NCBI RefSeq assembly: GCF_024168825.1
Contig: NZ_JALJWH010000001.1
Location: forward strand, 4,774,001-4,838,000
Direction of reading: 5' to 3'
From: Paenarthrobacter sp. A20
Lineage (GTDB): Bacteria > Actinomycetota > Actinomycetes > Actinomycetales > Micrococcaceae
Length of the DNA stretch: 64,000 bases
Made by a program: the position numbers and the translations under genes. Within the stretch, counting starts at the first letter, position 1; the number at the start of each line of letters is the position of its first letter. This document shows, in pieces, positions 42,900 to 55,773 of this stretch. The notes under the pieces were generated by a model. The model had not been told where the DNA came from. It did not search any database and saw nothing but the letters and a program-made list of their open reading frames with translations.

Positions 42900-43273
42900 A
42901 GGTGCTTCACGCCTTCGCTCTTGGTGTAGTACGTTGCGTGGCGGTAGTCCTTGCCCTGCGGGGACTCGAAGAAGGAGCCCTTGGAATCAGGATCGCTGGA
43001 GGAAATCGCCTCGGCCGGGACAACCCAGATGGACACGCCCTCGTTGCGGCGGGTGTAGAGGTCGCGGGCGTTCCGGAGAGCCATGGCGGCGTCCGGAGCG
43101 TGCAGAGAACCGGCGTGTACGTGGGACAGGCCTCGGCTGGAACGCACGAAGACCTCCCACAGGGACCATGGGGATTCCTGGTGCTCCTCAGTGGTGGCCG
43201 CAACCTTTGGGGCTTCGCGGTTGATTTCGCTGGAGGCGCTGCCCGGTGCTTCCGGGTTGCCGTGTGGGCTCAT
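42896..43273 (-). CDS. paaB: 1,2-phenylacetyl-CoA epoxidase subunit PaaB
   Basis: PaaB is a small bridging subunit of the PaaABC(DE) complex. The core begins [28 protein letters not shown] and continues [23 protein letters not shown], all characteristic. The 125-residue protein has an N-terminal extension of about 30 residues without family match. ATG at 43273 overlaps the paaA stop as ATGA, so the start is well supported; a longer in-frame ORF reads into paaA. Confidence 0.93.
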   Translation of the reverse strand: MSPHGNPEAPGSASSEINREAPKVAATTEEHQESPWSLWEVFVRSSRGLSHVHAGSLHAPDAAMALRNARDLYTRRNEGVSIWVVPAEAISSSDPDSKGSFFESPQGKDYRHATYYTKSEGVKHL

Positions 43274-44265
43274 GCTGCGTGTTCCTTCTGTGCTTGCTTG
43301 CGGGCGTATGCCACTGCGGCTTCGCGAACCCAGGCACCGTTTTCGTGTGCCTCGCGGCGGCGCTCTACGCGCTGCGAGTTGCAGGGGCCGCGGCCGGCCA
43401 GGACTTCCTTGAACTCGTTCCAGTCCAGGGGTCCGTGCTCCCACTTCTTGGTTTCTTCGTTGAAACGGATGTCCTCGTCAGGCAGGGTCAGGCCGAGGAC
43501 CCGGACCTGCTCCACCATCATTCCGACGAACCGGCTGCGCAGCTCGTCATTGCTGAAGCGCTTGATGTTCCAGGCCATGGACTGCTTGGAGTTGGGTGAA
43601 TCGTCATCCGGCGGGCCGAACATCATCAGCGACGGTGCATACCAACGGTTCACTGCGTCCTGGGCCATCTGCTTCTGAGCAGGCGTGCCGTTGGCGAGTT
43701 CCAGCAGGATCTCGAAACCCTGGCGCTGGTGGAACGATTCTTCCTTGCAGATGCGCACCATCGCGCGACCGTAAGGACCGTACGAGGCACGGCACAGGGG
43801 CACCTGGTTGCAGATGGCGGCGCCATCAACAAGCCAGCCGATCGCCCCCATGTCTGCCCAGGAAATCGTGGGGTAGTTGAAGATGGACGAGTACCTGGCC
43901 TTGCCGGCAATCAGGTCTTCCATCATCTGGTCCCGGGACTGGCCCAGGGTCTCGGCGGCCGAGTAAAGGTAGAGACCGTGGCCGGCCTCGTCCTGGACCT
44001 TGGCCATGAGGATGGACTTGCGCTTCAGGCTCGGAGCCCTGGTGATCCAGTTGGCTTCCGGCTGCATGCCGATGATTTCCGAGTGTGCGTGCTGCGAGAT
44101 CTGGCGCAGCAAAGTCTTGCGGTAAGCCGCCGGCATCCAGTCGCGCGGTTCGATGCGCGAGTCCTCCGAAATGATGCGATCAAAATACGCCTGACCGGCT
44201 GCCTCCCGCTCCTGCTCCTCCGGGGACAGCTCAGCGGGCACTGACTGCAGATTCTGCGATGCCAT
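43270..44265 (-). CDS. paaA: 1,2-phenylacetyl-CoA epoxidase, catalytic subunit PaaA
   Basis: PaaA carries the diiron centre that epoxidises the aromatic ring of phenylacetyl-CoA. The 331-residue protein has the expected blocks: [39 protein letters not shown] (DEAGH metal ligands), [14 protein letters not shown] (EESFH ligands) and [19 protein letters not shown] at 44265 is preceded by AGGAG. It is the first gene of paaABCDE-hydratase, with a PaaR-type operator immediately upstream. No PaaK, PaaZ or PaaR gene lies in the window. Confidence 0.95.
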   Translation of the reverse strand: MASQNLQSVPAELSPEEQEREAAGQAYFDRIISEDSRIEPRDWMPAAYRKTLLRQISQHAHSEIIGMQPEANWITRAPSLKRKSILMAKVQDEAGHGLYLYSAAETLGQSRDQMMEDLIAGKARYSSIFNYPTISWADMGAIGWLVDGAAICNQVPLCRASYGPYGRAMVRICKEESFHQRQGFEILLELANGTPAQKQMAQDAVNRWYAPSLMMFGPPDDDSPNSKQSMAWNIKRFSNDELRSRFVGMMVEQVRVLGLTLPDEDIRFNEETKKWEHGPLDWNEFKEVLAGRGPCNSQRVERRREAHENGAWVREAAVAYARKQAQKEHAA

Positions 44266-44279
44266 GGTTGCTCCTAATA

Positions 44280-44301
44280 AATTACCGACCGTTCGTTCAG
44301 A
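44280..44301. promoter_or_regulatory. Candidate PaaR operator upstream of paaA
   Basis: ACCG-AC-CG-TT-CG-TT (44284 on) fits the ACCGNNCGNNCGGT core of the PaaR (TetR family) motif described, as I recall, for Corynebacterium glutamicum; the right arm is imperfect. The site lies about 15-36 nt upstream of the paaA start in the divergent region with the PhoD gene, where repressor binding would block transcription. Confidence 0.5.
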
Positions 44302-44390
44302 ATATGCGGAGCGGGTGTTTTCAGTCAAGGTCCGGGTTCCTTTACCTCAACCTCACTTTCCGTTCATGGGCGCTCACAACAGTGGACGGC

Positions 44391-46085
44391 ATGACTGACC
44401 TCACGCGCCGCACCCTCGTCAAGACGTCCCTCGCCGGCCTGGCCCTGACCGGCCTCGCCACCAGCGCCGCCCCCGCCTCCGCCGCCCCTGGATCCGCGGC
44501 TTCTGGATCCGCGGCCCCCTCCGCCATTCCCTTGGTCCGCAAGCGGCTCACGCTTCCCACCGGGATCGCCACCGGCGACGTCACCGCCGACTCCGCCGTC
44601 CTGTGGTCCCGCGCTTCCGGGCCCGGCCGGCTCACTGCTTTATTGCAGGCAGTGGACGAATCGGGCGAGATCCTGCGCGGCCGCAGCGGCTTCAGCCGCA
44701 CCATCCGCGGTCCTTTGGCCAACGAAGCCAGCGACTTCACCGCCAAGATCCATGCCAAAGGACTCCCCGCCGGCACCCGCTTCGCGTTGGAACTGAACTT
44801 CGAAGACGGCAACGGTCCTGGCGAAGCACTTCGCGGCACCTTCCGCACGGCACCTGGCACTTCCATGGGAAAGCACGACGGCGGTACTGACGTCGCGCGC
44901 GGAGGCGGCAGGTCGTCGTCGTACTCGCAGTCCTTCGTCTGGACCGGCGATACCGCCGGCCAGGGCTGGGGCATCAACGAGGACCTGGGCGGCATGCGCG
45001 GCTACAAGGCCATGCACGCCACCAAACCGGACTTCTTCATCCACTCCGGCGACACCATCTACGCCGACGGCCCCATCGCCGCCACTGTGACCGAAAAGGA
45101 CGGCCAGGTGTGGCGGAACATCGTCACGGAGGAAGTCTCCAAAGTGGCAGAAACCCTCAAGGAGTACCGCGGACGCCACCGCTACAACTCACTGGACGCC
45201 AACATGCGCGCCATGTTCGCCGACGTCCCGGTGATCGCTCAGTGGGACGACCACGAGACCACCAACAACTGGTACCCCGGCGAAATCCTGGACGACCCCC
45301 GCTATACCGAACGGAACGTCAATGTCCTCGCCGCCCGGGGCCGCCAGGCGTGGCAGGAAAACATGCCGATCGCCGACGCCGCGGCGCTCTGGCGCCCGGG
45401 ATCGTACGACGCCGGCCAGTACCAGCCGGCGCGCATCTACCGGAAGATCCCACGCGGCCCGCAGCTGGACATCTTCTGCCTGGACATGAGGACGTTCAAA
45501 TCCCCCAACACCGACGGCAAGGAACCCTACGCCACCAACATCCTGGGCCAGGAGCAAGTGGACTGGCTGATCAAGGAAGTCCGGAAGTCCAAAGCGACAT
45601 GGAAGGTGATCGCCGCCGACCTGCCACTGGGCATCATCGTTCCTGACGGCGCCGTCAACCAGGAAAGCCTGGCCAACCGCGACCACGGAGCTCCTTTGGG
45701 CCGCGAGCTCGAGATCGCCGGCGTACTGAGCGCGTTCAAGAAGCACGGGGTCAAGAACACCGTGTGGCTGACCGCGGATGTGCACTACTGCGCCGCGCAC
45801 CACTACTCCCCCGAACGCGCAGCCTTCACCGACTTCGATCCCTTCTGGGAGTTCGTGGCCGGGCCCATCAATGCAGGTTCCTTCGGGCCCAGCGAGATGG
45901 ATGGGACGTTCGGCCCGGAGGTTCTGTTCGCCAAGGCGGGGCGTTTCGCGGGCGAGTCACCGCGCGACGGTGAGAACCAGTACTTCGGGCACGTGGACCT
46001 CGCCTCCGACGGCGTGTTTACGGTGAGCCTGCGCAACGCCTTGGGCTCCGTGATCTACTCAAAGGCCCTCATCCCCGAGCTCTGA
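44391..46085 (+). CDS. phoD: Tat-exported PhoD-type alkaline phosphatase
   Basis: The 564-residue protein has a twin-arginine signal (LTRRTLVKTSLAGLALTGL) and the PhoD N-terminal domain (LPTGIATGDVTADSAVLWSRAS), then the metallophosphatase domain: FVWTGDTAGQGWG, FFIHSGDTIYADGP, IAQWDDHETTNNW, DMRTFKSPN and WLTADVHYCAAHHYSPE. PhoD enzymes bind Fe/Ca and release phosphate from monoesters and diesters, including teichoic acids. ATG at 44391 starts the Tat signal; the longer frame overlaps the paaA promoter. A wide inverted repeat follows the stop. Confidence 0.92.
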   Translation: MTDLTRRTLVKTSLAGLALTGLATSAAPASAAPGSAASGSAAPSAIPLVRKRLTLPTGIATGDVTADSAVLWSRASGPGRLTALLQAVDESGEILRGRSGFSRTIRGPLANEASDFTAKIHAKGLPAGTRFALELNFEDGNGPGEALRGTFRTAPGTSMGKHDGGTDVARGGGRSSSYSQSFVWTGDTAGQGWGINEDLGGMRGYKAMHATKPDFFIHSGDTIYADGPIAATVTEKDGQVWRNIVTEEVSKVAETLKEYRGRHRYNSLDANMRAMFADVPVIAQWDDHETTNNWYPGEILDDPRYTERNVNVLAARGRQAWQENMPIADAAALWRPGSYDAGQYQPARIYRKIPRGPQLDIFCLDMRTFKSPNTDGKEPYATNILGQEQVDWLIKEVRKSKATWKVIAADLPLGIIVPDGAVNQESLANRDHGAPLGRELEIAGVLSAFKKHGVKNTVWLTADVHYCAAHHYSPERAAFTDFDPFWEFVAGPINAGSFGPSEMDGTFGPEVLFAKAGRFAGESPRDGENQYFGHVDLASDGVFTVSLRNALGSVIYSKALIPEL

Positions 46086-46094
46086 CCCAAGTAA

Positions 46095-46148
46095 GTAGCA
46101 GATCAGGCCGTTCTGAATCCGTCTCGTCAAAACGGCCTGATCTGCTAC
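46095..46148 (+). terminator. Large inverted repeat after phoD
   Basis: An 18-bp perfect stem (46095-46112 with 46131-46148) encloses an 18-nt loop, 10 nt past the phoD stop. There is no T-run, so it may act as an intrinsic terminator of the long-stem type or as an mRNA stabiliser. Confidence 0.65.
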
Positions 46149-46168
46149 TCAGGAGGGGATTTCGGCGT

Positions 46169-49695
<3,527 letters not shown>

Positions 49696-49699
<4 letters not shown>

Positions 49700-50610
49700 A
49701 AGTCCTGATCGCCGACGACGACCAGATCTCCCGGATGATCACCAAGGCCGCCGTCGAGCAGTCCGGCCACGAGTGCATCGTGGCAGTGGACGGCGATTCG
49801 GCATGGCAGCTCTACCAGGATCACAGCCCCGAAGCCGTGGTGACCGATCTGATGATGCCCGGCCTCAATGGGCTGGACCTTTGCCGTGCTATCCGGGCAG
49901 CAGAGGAAGATACCTACACGTACATCATCCTGGTGACCTCCCATGGGTCGCGGAAAGACGTCCTGGCCGGCATGGAAGCCGGAGCCGACGACTATGTCAC
50001 CAAGCCCCTGGACCCCTTCAGCCTGCACATCCGGCTCCTCGCTGCCCAGCGGATCACGTCGCTGCACGCGGACCTGGCCCGGTACCGCTCGGCGCTCACT
50101 GAGCAAGCCCGCACGGACCCCCTGACCAAGCTGAACAACCGGCTGAAACTCACGGAAGACCTTGGCCAGTTGCGCAGCCGCGAAGACCACGACTACTGCC
50201 TGGCCATGGTGGATGTGGACAACTTCAAGAGCTATAACGATATCTACGGCCACCAGGCCGGGGACGCCGCTCTGGTAGCGATCGCAACAACCCTCGCCCG
50301 CGAGGTGCGCAAGGCCGACGCCGTTTATCGCTTTGGCGGCGAAGAGTTCCTGCTGGTCCTCCGCGACGAATCGGTCTTGGGTGCCCGAACCGTCATGGAA
50401 CGCGTTCGTTCCGCAGTGCACGACTTGCGCATCGAGCACTCCGGAGACCCCGATGGCGTCCTGACCATCAGCGCTGGCGTCTCCGCCTTCACGGATGGGC
50501 ACCGCGCCGGTACCGAGCAACTCCTGCGGGAAGCCGACCTTGCCCTCTACGCAGCCAAGGCCTCTGGCAGGAACCGGGTGACCTTGGCCAGCGCCCTCCG
50601 CACGGAGTGA
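49696..50610 (+). CDS. Response regulator with GGDEF (diguanylate cyclase) output
   Basis: The 304-residue protein has a receiver domain (phospho-acceptor Asp51 in VVTDLMMPG, Lys in YVTKPLD) and a GGDEF domain that makes c-di-GMP from two GTP. The active site is RFGGEEF (214-218). RKAD (205-208), five residues upstream, fits the RxxD inhibitory I-site, so feedback inhibition by c-di-GMP is likely. It overlaps the hybrid kinase by ATGA at 49696-49699 and is almost surely its output partner. It ends 62 nt before the convergent end of the second glycan locus. Confidence 0.93.
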
Positions 50611-50672
50611 TCTGGACGAGCTTGTTCCAATGTGCCAGTAGTGCCCGACTCACGATACGAGCCCAGCTTGGG

Positions 50673-51929
50673 TCAGCATGCCGTACTCAGAGTGTTCCGC
50701 GCGTTGACATTCCCGGTACCGGCCGGAAGCCGGTAATCACCTGAGTTGCATGCCGTGTTGTCCGTCATGGTCACGTAAGTCACCGGTCGCTCGAAGTCGA
50801 CTGCCCCGCCGGTTGTTTTGATGTCGTTGTTCTTAAAGGTGTTCCCTACAACCTGAATGTGATGGATTTGCTTTGTGCCGTCGTAGTAGGCGTCGTGCAG
50901 CCCCCGAGGTGAACCCCAGACAGTGTTACCGGTGAGATTAATGTTGTAAACAACCCCGGATCCCCCAGCAAGGTCTATCCCGGCACCGTGCCGGCCTCCG
51001 CGAACAGTGTTATCCGCAATTCTGATGTCGTGAACGTCCTCATTGCCGTACGTGTGAACAGCGATACCATCGTCGCCGTCCGTGCCCTTGCGCTGGTCCA
51101 CGACGTTGCCCACAATGTCGCCGTTAGCCGTATTCATTGCATGGATGCCGTCCAGTTCCACGTACTTACCGTTCGTTGCGGACTGGGTGCTGCTGTCCCT
51201 AACACACCACTTCAATCCGCCGACGAACGCGATTGAGTACGTAAACGGATTTTTCGTATGTACGCCTTGGACCAGGGAATTGGACGACTCACGCACGTCA
51301 ATCACGTACTCATTGAGGCGGCCCGTGACGTTGCCGTTCAATGTGTCACCTGACTGGTCCGCTGTGAAGTTCGACAGGGTGGTATTGTCGGCGCCCGCCG
51401 TCGTCACGATGGGATATCCCCCAGCAGGTCCGGTGTTACCCGTAAATGAAGGACCCGCTTTCAGAATCGTTGCCGGCCCCGCACCTTCCAGCTTCACATT
51501 GCCCGCCATGCGAAGCTTGCCATTGATGACGAATGTGCCTGCAGGTAGTTTTACGATTCCGCCGCCAGCATTCCCGGCCGCATTGATCCTGCCTTGAATA
51601 CTTGCCGTGTCATCGATGGCGTCATTTGGCGTCGCCGTGACGCTGTAAACGCTCGTCGCGCTGCTACCAGTGGCAAGGCTAAGGGAACAGGCAGACCCTG
51701 TGACACTGAGAGGCACCGCATTCTGAGCGGCCACAGCAGCGTTCGCATGGGCGGCGGTAGGGGTCACGGCGCACATGACCAGTAATGCTGCCCCTGTGGC
51801 CGTGAGGAGGCGAACGCCGCGTCCATGACGCCACCCAACGCGTGTCGGTAAAGATACTGGGGTTGGAATTGAACCTGTACCAACAGGTGAGAACGAATCG
51901 AATTCAGCAGGACCACTGTCTTTGGACAC
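50673..51929 (-). CDS. Secreted right-handed beta-helix protein
   Basis: The 418-residue protein has an N-terminal signal (hydrophobic VRLLTATGAALLVMCAV about residues 38-55, cleavage near AHANA) after a long polar leader, a DDTASIQGRINAA pectate-lyase-3-like start, and then repeated short strands such as NTTLSNFTADQSGD, DIVGNVVDQ, DIRIADNTVRGG, NINLTGNTVWG and HIQVVGNTFKN, typical of parallel beta-helix carbohydrate-active proteins. Two or more Cys pairs are present. Start GTG at 51929 gives the long leader. It is the last gene of the second glycan locus and may cleave or bind the exported polymer; the substrate is unknown. Confidence 0.8.
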   Translation of the reverse strand: MSKDSGPAEFDSFSPVGTGSIPTPVSLPTRVGWRHGRGVRLLTATGAALLVMCAVTPTAAHANAAVAAQNAVPLSVTGSACSLSLATGSSATSVYSVTATPNDAIDDTASIQGRINAAGNAGGGIVKLPAGTFVINGKLRMAGNVKLEGAGPATILKAGPSFTGNTGPAGGYPIVTTAGADNTTLSNFTADQSGDTLNGNVTGRLNEYVIDVRESSNSLVQGVHTKNPFTYSIAFVGGLKWCVRDSSTQSATNGKYVELDGIHAMNTANGDIVGNVVDQRKGTDGDDGIAVHTYGNEDVHDIRIADNTVRGGRHGAGIDLAGGSGVVYNINLTGNTVWGSPRGLHDAYYDGTKQIHHIQVVGNTFKNNDIKTTGGAVDFERPVTYVTMTDNTACNSGDYRLPAGTGNVNARNTLSTAC

Positions 51930-52012
51930 GCGTATAGTCTCCTATCAGATCTTCGGACTGGCCTCGTGGAGCCGTCCATTGAATGAGTACACGCAGTCTT
52001 GCGAACGTGACG

Positions 52013-53371
52013 TTACCGGTGAATGCCTTCAATAACTTCTTTGTAGTCTTCAAGAGCAAATCCGCTTCCCGCACGGTCGTCATCTTCAAAGAGGTTTTCT
52101 TCGAAGCCGAACAAGAACATCGCCATCCCGCATTCGACCGCATACCGCGGAGCAGTTCCCATCTGTTCAGCAAGGCTGTGCGACTCGGGCGAGCCGCCGG
52201 TGAACGGTGAATCGGGCGGTCCGGGGTTCTCCCCCACCAAACCGAGTCCTGCCCGCCGGGCCAGGGCGCTCGTATACCTGTGTGATGACCACGAGGAGAC
52301 ATCTCCCAACAGCACAACGTCATCGTCGCCCGGCCGACATTGGTCTTGCGGCGGAACAGCAGCCCGCGCCCGGACGTCCGACACATCGTCCAGTCCGGTG
52401 AAATCCACGTCCACCCCCGTCAACGTTGCCAGGACCGCGAACTGTGCAGCATAGTCCAACCCACGTTCCTGAGCGCCGTCAGGGTTGGCCCGCCCGTCCA
52501 AGCGACCTTTGACGGCTTCCGCTTTGTCAGCCGGCAGCACTCCACGGCCCGCGACCGGTACATGCACGCGCCCCTGAAATCCGAGCGTCCGCAACTCGCC
52601 TACCTGCCATGCCACCGCGTTGACAACAGATCCGGCGTACCAGTCCCACCACCTCTGCACCTGTTCGTCAGTGACGGATTTGCCGTGCCATGAACGGGAG
52701 CCCGGAACCCATCCCGGCATCGGAGACGGTGCCACCCCCTCAGCCAAACCAATACCGAACTGGGGAGCGTCACCAAACGCCCAGAATTCCTCGTCGCTGC
52801 CGCCGTCTTCGTTGCCACCGTCTTCGCTGCCACCGTCACCGTCACCGTGCCCCGGGTACCCCAGCTCACCGGTGGCGTTCGTACCGACACGGATGGCTGT
52901 GATGCCCTCGAAGCCCAGGTCCGATGCGACGCGGGCCAGGTACTTCCGTGCCGCGTCCCGCACCTCTGCACTGAAGACGAGCTCTGCCCCGGCATCCTTC
53001 GGCACGTCTCCGCCGCTGCCCTTCAGAACGCCCCCAGTAAGATCCCCTACCCAATCAGGAGGGTAGTGCAGCCCGGGAGACAGAATCACGCCCATGCCGG
53101 CTTGGCGGCAATCGTTCAGCCGCGCCCGCACCTCGTCAACATAGTCACGGTTCTCCTGTCCAGCTTCCGGCTGGTACCGATCCCAGGCCACCGGTAACTC
53201 CACCACAGAAACGCCGGCCTCATGGAGCGCTGCCAGCCGTTCTGGAGTACAGGTGCTCCCCAGGACTCCGAAAGTCATAGGCTCAGCTGCGTGATCGGGC
53301 TCCACGCTGCATCCCGCGATCACAGTGGTCAGGACGATGGAAAGCAAGAGAGTCGGAAGCAGGTGTCTCAT
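52013..53371 (-). CDS. Lipoprotein with beta-amylase-like TIM-barrel domain
   Basis: The 452-residue protein begins MRHLLPTLLLSIVLTTVIAGC, in two parts a signal and a lipobox Cys at residue 21, so it is a lipoprotein. The barrel start FGVLGSTCTPERLAALHEAGVSVVELP, in two parts, and NATGELGYP (Glu169) resemble the N-terminus and the acid/base Glu motif of GH14 beta-amylases. Immediately after it comes an Asp/Glu/Gly-rich stretch (176-195), an unusual insertion. ATG at 53371 overlaps the upstream GT stop as ATGA. It probably acts on a glycan outside the membrane; substrate not predictable. Confidence 0.65.
   Translation of the reverse strand: MRHLLPTLLLSIVLTTVIAGCSVEPDHAAEPMTFGVLGSTCTPERLAALHEAGVSVVELPVAWDRYQPEAGQENRDYVDEVRARLNDCRQAGMGVILSPGLHYPPDWVGDLTGGVLKGSGGDVPKDAGAELVFSAEVRDAARKYLARVASDLGFEGITAIRVGTNATGELGYPGHGDGDGGSEDGGNEDGGSDEEFWAFGDAPQFGIGLAEGVAPSPMPGWVPGSRSWHGKSVTDEQVQRWWDWYAGSVVNAVAWQVGELRTLGFQGRVHVPVAGRGVLPADKAEAVKGRLDGRANPDGAQERGLDYAAQFAVLATLTGVDVDFTGLDDVSDVRARAAVPPQDQCRPGDDDVVLLGDVSSWSSHRYTSALARRAGLGLVGENPGPPDSPFTGGSPESHSLAEQMGTAPRYAVECGMAMFLFGFEENLFEDDDRAGSGFALEDYKEVIEGIHR
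52787..52846 (-). repeat. Low-complexity Gly/Asp/Glu coding repeat
   Basis: Short imperfect repeats of the type (G/S)(E/D)DGG encode residues 176-195 of the beta-amylase-like lipoprotein. On the plus strand the DNA reads as reiterated CCGTC/CACCGTC-type units, so copy number may vary by slippage. Confidence 0.6.
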
Positions 53372-54951
53372 GGATACCCACCCGTTACAGGAGGGAGTGT
53401 CAGGCCTCCGGCGACAGCGGCCTCCAACCTTGCCCGGTCCAACATCCACACAACAGTGTCACCGGACGTTGGACCAGTGAATGTGAAAACTGGTTGGGCG
53501 TTGTCCTGCAGCCAGCCCAAGAACTCCGGCGAAGCGAAACCGTACCCCTCACTCAGCGGTCTGCCCTGCGTCAAAACGTACTCGGCGCCTCCGTCCCGCA
53601 GGGATTGCAGCGAAGGCAACACCTCCCAATTCTCATGTGGCTGTAAAGCGAACTCTCCGGTGACCGATGTCAGAGCCACCTTTGAGGAAAGGGGCAGCTC
53701 GGCATTCATCCAGTCACGGGCACGCACCAGGCCGTCATCCACTACGGACCTTGCTTGAATACCGAGAAGAAGACTAAGTACGGCGACGATCGCAGCGAAA
53801 GCAATGACTGCCCCTCGAAGGCGTGGCCGCCATTTCACCACCATCACAGCGGCTATGGGTGTTGAAACCAGGGCGGCCAGCACCACACAGTAACCAAACT
53901 GTTCCTCTGCCGCCCCGAAAAACACGGAGTAGACGCCAACCAAACCGGTAATGATCGAAAACAGACCCATGACCCGCCGTCCCACCGACGGAGAAGCGGC
54001 GGCCACAACACCAGCCACAACGGAGAGCCCCAGAAGCATGTAGCTGGTACCGAACCGGCCGGCCATATCCATAAGTCGATCGGTCAGGCTGACACCCGGG
54101 ACTGAATTGAAGCCAGTCATCTGGACAGCCCCAACCATTCTGAGGATGCCCACCGATTTTTGGTCCATGAACTGCGGAAACAGACCGGTGACAGCGATCA
54201 AGCCCAGATAGACCAGATACGGAACGATTGAACACGCGAGGATACGCAAAGCTGTTTGCAGGGGAACGGTTCTGCGCCAGACCACCGCGGCCAGCAGAGG
54301 GACCACCGTGAAGACTGCCGTCATGTCCTTCATGACGACGGCTAGTCCGAAGACCAACCCGGCACTGACTTCGATCCGCAGGCGCGCGCGTCCCCGCTCC
54401 CTGTTGAGTGCAATAAGGACCAGCAGCCACCCTGACAGCGCGGCCAAGCCCGCAGGGGTTTCCATCATCAGCCGCCCGTCCATGCGCAGGACAAATGGAT
54501 CACTTGCCAGAATGACGCCAGCCAATGCTGCAGGTCCCACTCCCACCAGACGGCGCACCAACAGGAAGCAGACAACCGCTGTCATTGCTCCCAGGACGGA
54601 GTTGACCCAGCGCAACTGCAAAGCCAAATCCATGGCGTGACCTTCAAGGCCCAGCACTCGAATGACCAGGGCGTTGAGTGCATACGAACCGGGAGGGTGC
54701 AGGAAGAAGGGAGCGCCCGAGCTTGATGGCATGTGCCCATCAGCTACTTGTCGTGCGATGTCCGCGTAGGTTACCTCGTCAATAAACAGGTCGTTGGCCC
54801 GTTGAACACCGAACACCCGGAACACCAGGGCCAGTAGCCCCACCAGCAGCGCAACCCACCGGCTGCGCCGCAGGGCCCTCTGAGCCCTGCGGGCGGAACT
54901 CCGCGTGCGGCCCTCCGTCGGAAGTACTTCCAGCAGGTGAAGCGAATTCAT
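53368..54951 (-). CDS. GT39/ArnT-like integral membrane glycosyltransferase
   Basis: The 527-residue protein has about 10-12 transmembrane helices and the PMT_2-type first extracytoplasmic loop with FIDEVTYADIARQ (catalytic-type Asp) and FLHPPGSYALN. Such enzymes transfer sugars from polyprenyl-phosphate donors on the outer membrane face. The C-terminal soluble region (about 400-527) is extracytoplasmic and contains VLTQGRPLSEGYGFASPEF. It overlaps the PIG-L gene at its start (ATGA 54951-54948) and the lipoprotein gene at its end. Together with the GT2 (a polyprenyl-P-sugar synthase type), a polyprenyl-phosphate sugar donor path is plausible. Confidence 0.85.
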   Translation of the reverse strand: MNSLHLLEVLPTEGRTRSSARRAQRALRRSRWVALLVGLLALVFRVFGVQRANDLFIDEVTYADIARQVADGHMPSSSGAPFFLHPPGSYALNALVIRVLGLEGHAMDLALQLRWVNSVLGAMTAVVCFLLVRRLVGVGPAALAGVILASDPFVLRMDGRLMMETPAGLAALSGWLLVLIALNRERGRARLRIEVSAGLVFGLAVVMKDMTAVFTVVPLLAAVVWRRTVPLQTALRILACSIVPYLVYLGLIAVTGLFPQFMDQKSVGILRMVGAVQMTGFNSVPGVSLTDRLMDMAGRFGTSYMLLGLSVVAGVVAAASPSVGRRVMGLFSIITGLVGVYSVFFGAAEEQFGYCVVLAALVSTPIAAVMVVKWRPRLRGAVIAFAAIVAVLSLLLGIQARSVVDDGLVRARDWMNAELPLSSKVALTSVTGEFALQPHENWEVLPSLQSLRDGGAEYVLTQGRPLSEGYGFASPEFLGWLQDNAQPVFTFTGPTSGDTVVWMLDRARLEAAVAGGLTLPPVTGGYP

Positions 54952-55772
54952 GACTCCCCGTATTTCGAGGCAGGCGCTGCACTTCCGGGCACATAATAGA
55001 TTTCCGGCTGCAGCGGAATCTCTCCGGCGGGGAACAATGCGTCAGCCTGCGACGCATATTGCCTGATCCGACCGGGTTTGGCGTCGAGTCCTGAGTCCCA
55101 AGTCCACGGCACAAATCCCATCTTCGCCATGTGCGTTTCATCGGGCCCGGCCACAAGGTCATAAGGAAAATCCGAGTACATCACCAAGCTCTCCGGATGG
55201 CCTTTGCCAACCTCCCGGGTGATGAGGTGGTCCACATGCTTCCCCACTCCCGCAGGGCAGAAGAGAAGATCCGCTTTGGTCTGCGCCATGAGCACGGCAA
55301 TGTTGCTCCGGAGTTGGCGGATAAGCCCCTGGTCACCCCGGGAAACCCTGCCCAACGCGATGTCGAACCGGTAAGTGGGGTAACGATGGGTGAGTTCCGG
55401 CAGGAGTCTTTCCCACGCGCTGCTGCCTAACATCGCCGGCTTGCGCCGGCGTCGGAAAAGCGCGTCCACTTCGCCGAGGTGAATTGACTGGACTCCCATG
55501 TCCTCCAGCACAGCCCGGTCCTCCGACTGCCTGGCCACGAAGAGTTCCCCTGCGTCCGGTATGGCGCATTGGCGCATGAAGGACCGTGCCGCGCGCGTGT
55601 GGGGTGACGGCATGGCCTCCGTGAACAGCGTGGCCACGATGATCTCGCGCCCCTGTGCTTGAGCTTCGATCAGCGCCCCGCAGGACAGCACTGCATCATC
55701 CAGATGGGGTGATAGGAAGAGCCACGGCGCGTCGCCTGCCATGGACCGCTCAACGCGTGATTCGAGCAGCAT
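54948..55772 (-). CDS. PIG-L family deacetylase
   Basis: The 274-residue protein has the PIG-L/LmbE zinc-binding motif FLSPHLDDAVLSCG (His and Asp ligands) and a later HVDHLITREVG with another His pair. Family members deacetylate N-acetyl sugars such as GlcNAc-inositol or lipid-linked GlcNAc. Within a glycan locus it could deacetylate a sugar of the polymer. ATG at 55772 is preceded by GGAAAGGG and sits one nucleotide after the upstream GT4 stop; an in-frame ATG at 55823 would overlap that gene. Confidence 0.87.
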   Translation of the reverse strand: MLLESRVERSMAGDAPWLFLSPHLDDAVLSCGALIEAQAQGREIIVATLFTEAMPSPHTRAARSFMRQCAIPDAGELFVARQSEDRAVLEDMGVQSIHLGEVDALFRRRRKPAMLGSSAWERLLPELTHRYPTYRFDIALGRVSRGDQGLIRQLRSNIAVLMAQTKADLLFCPAGVGKHVDHLITREVGKGHPESLVMYSDFPYDLVAGPDETHMAKMGFVPWTWDSGLDAKPGRIRQYASQADALFPAGEIPLQPEIYYVPGSAAPASKYGES

Positions 55773-55773
55773 T

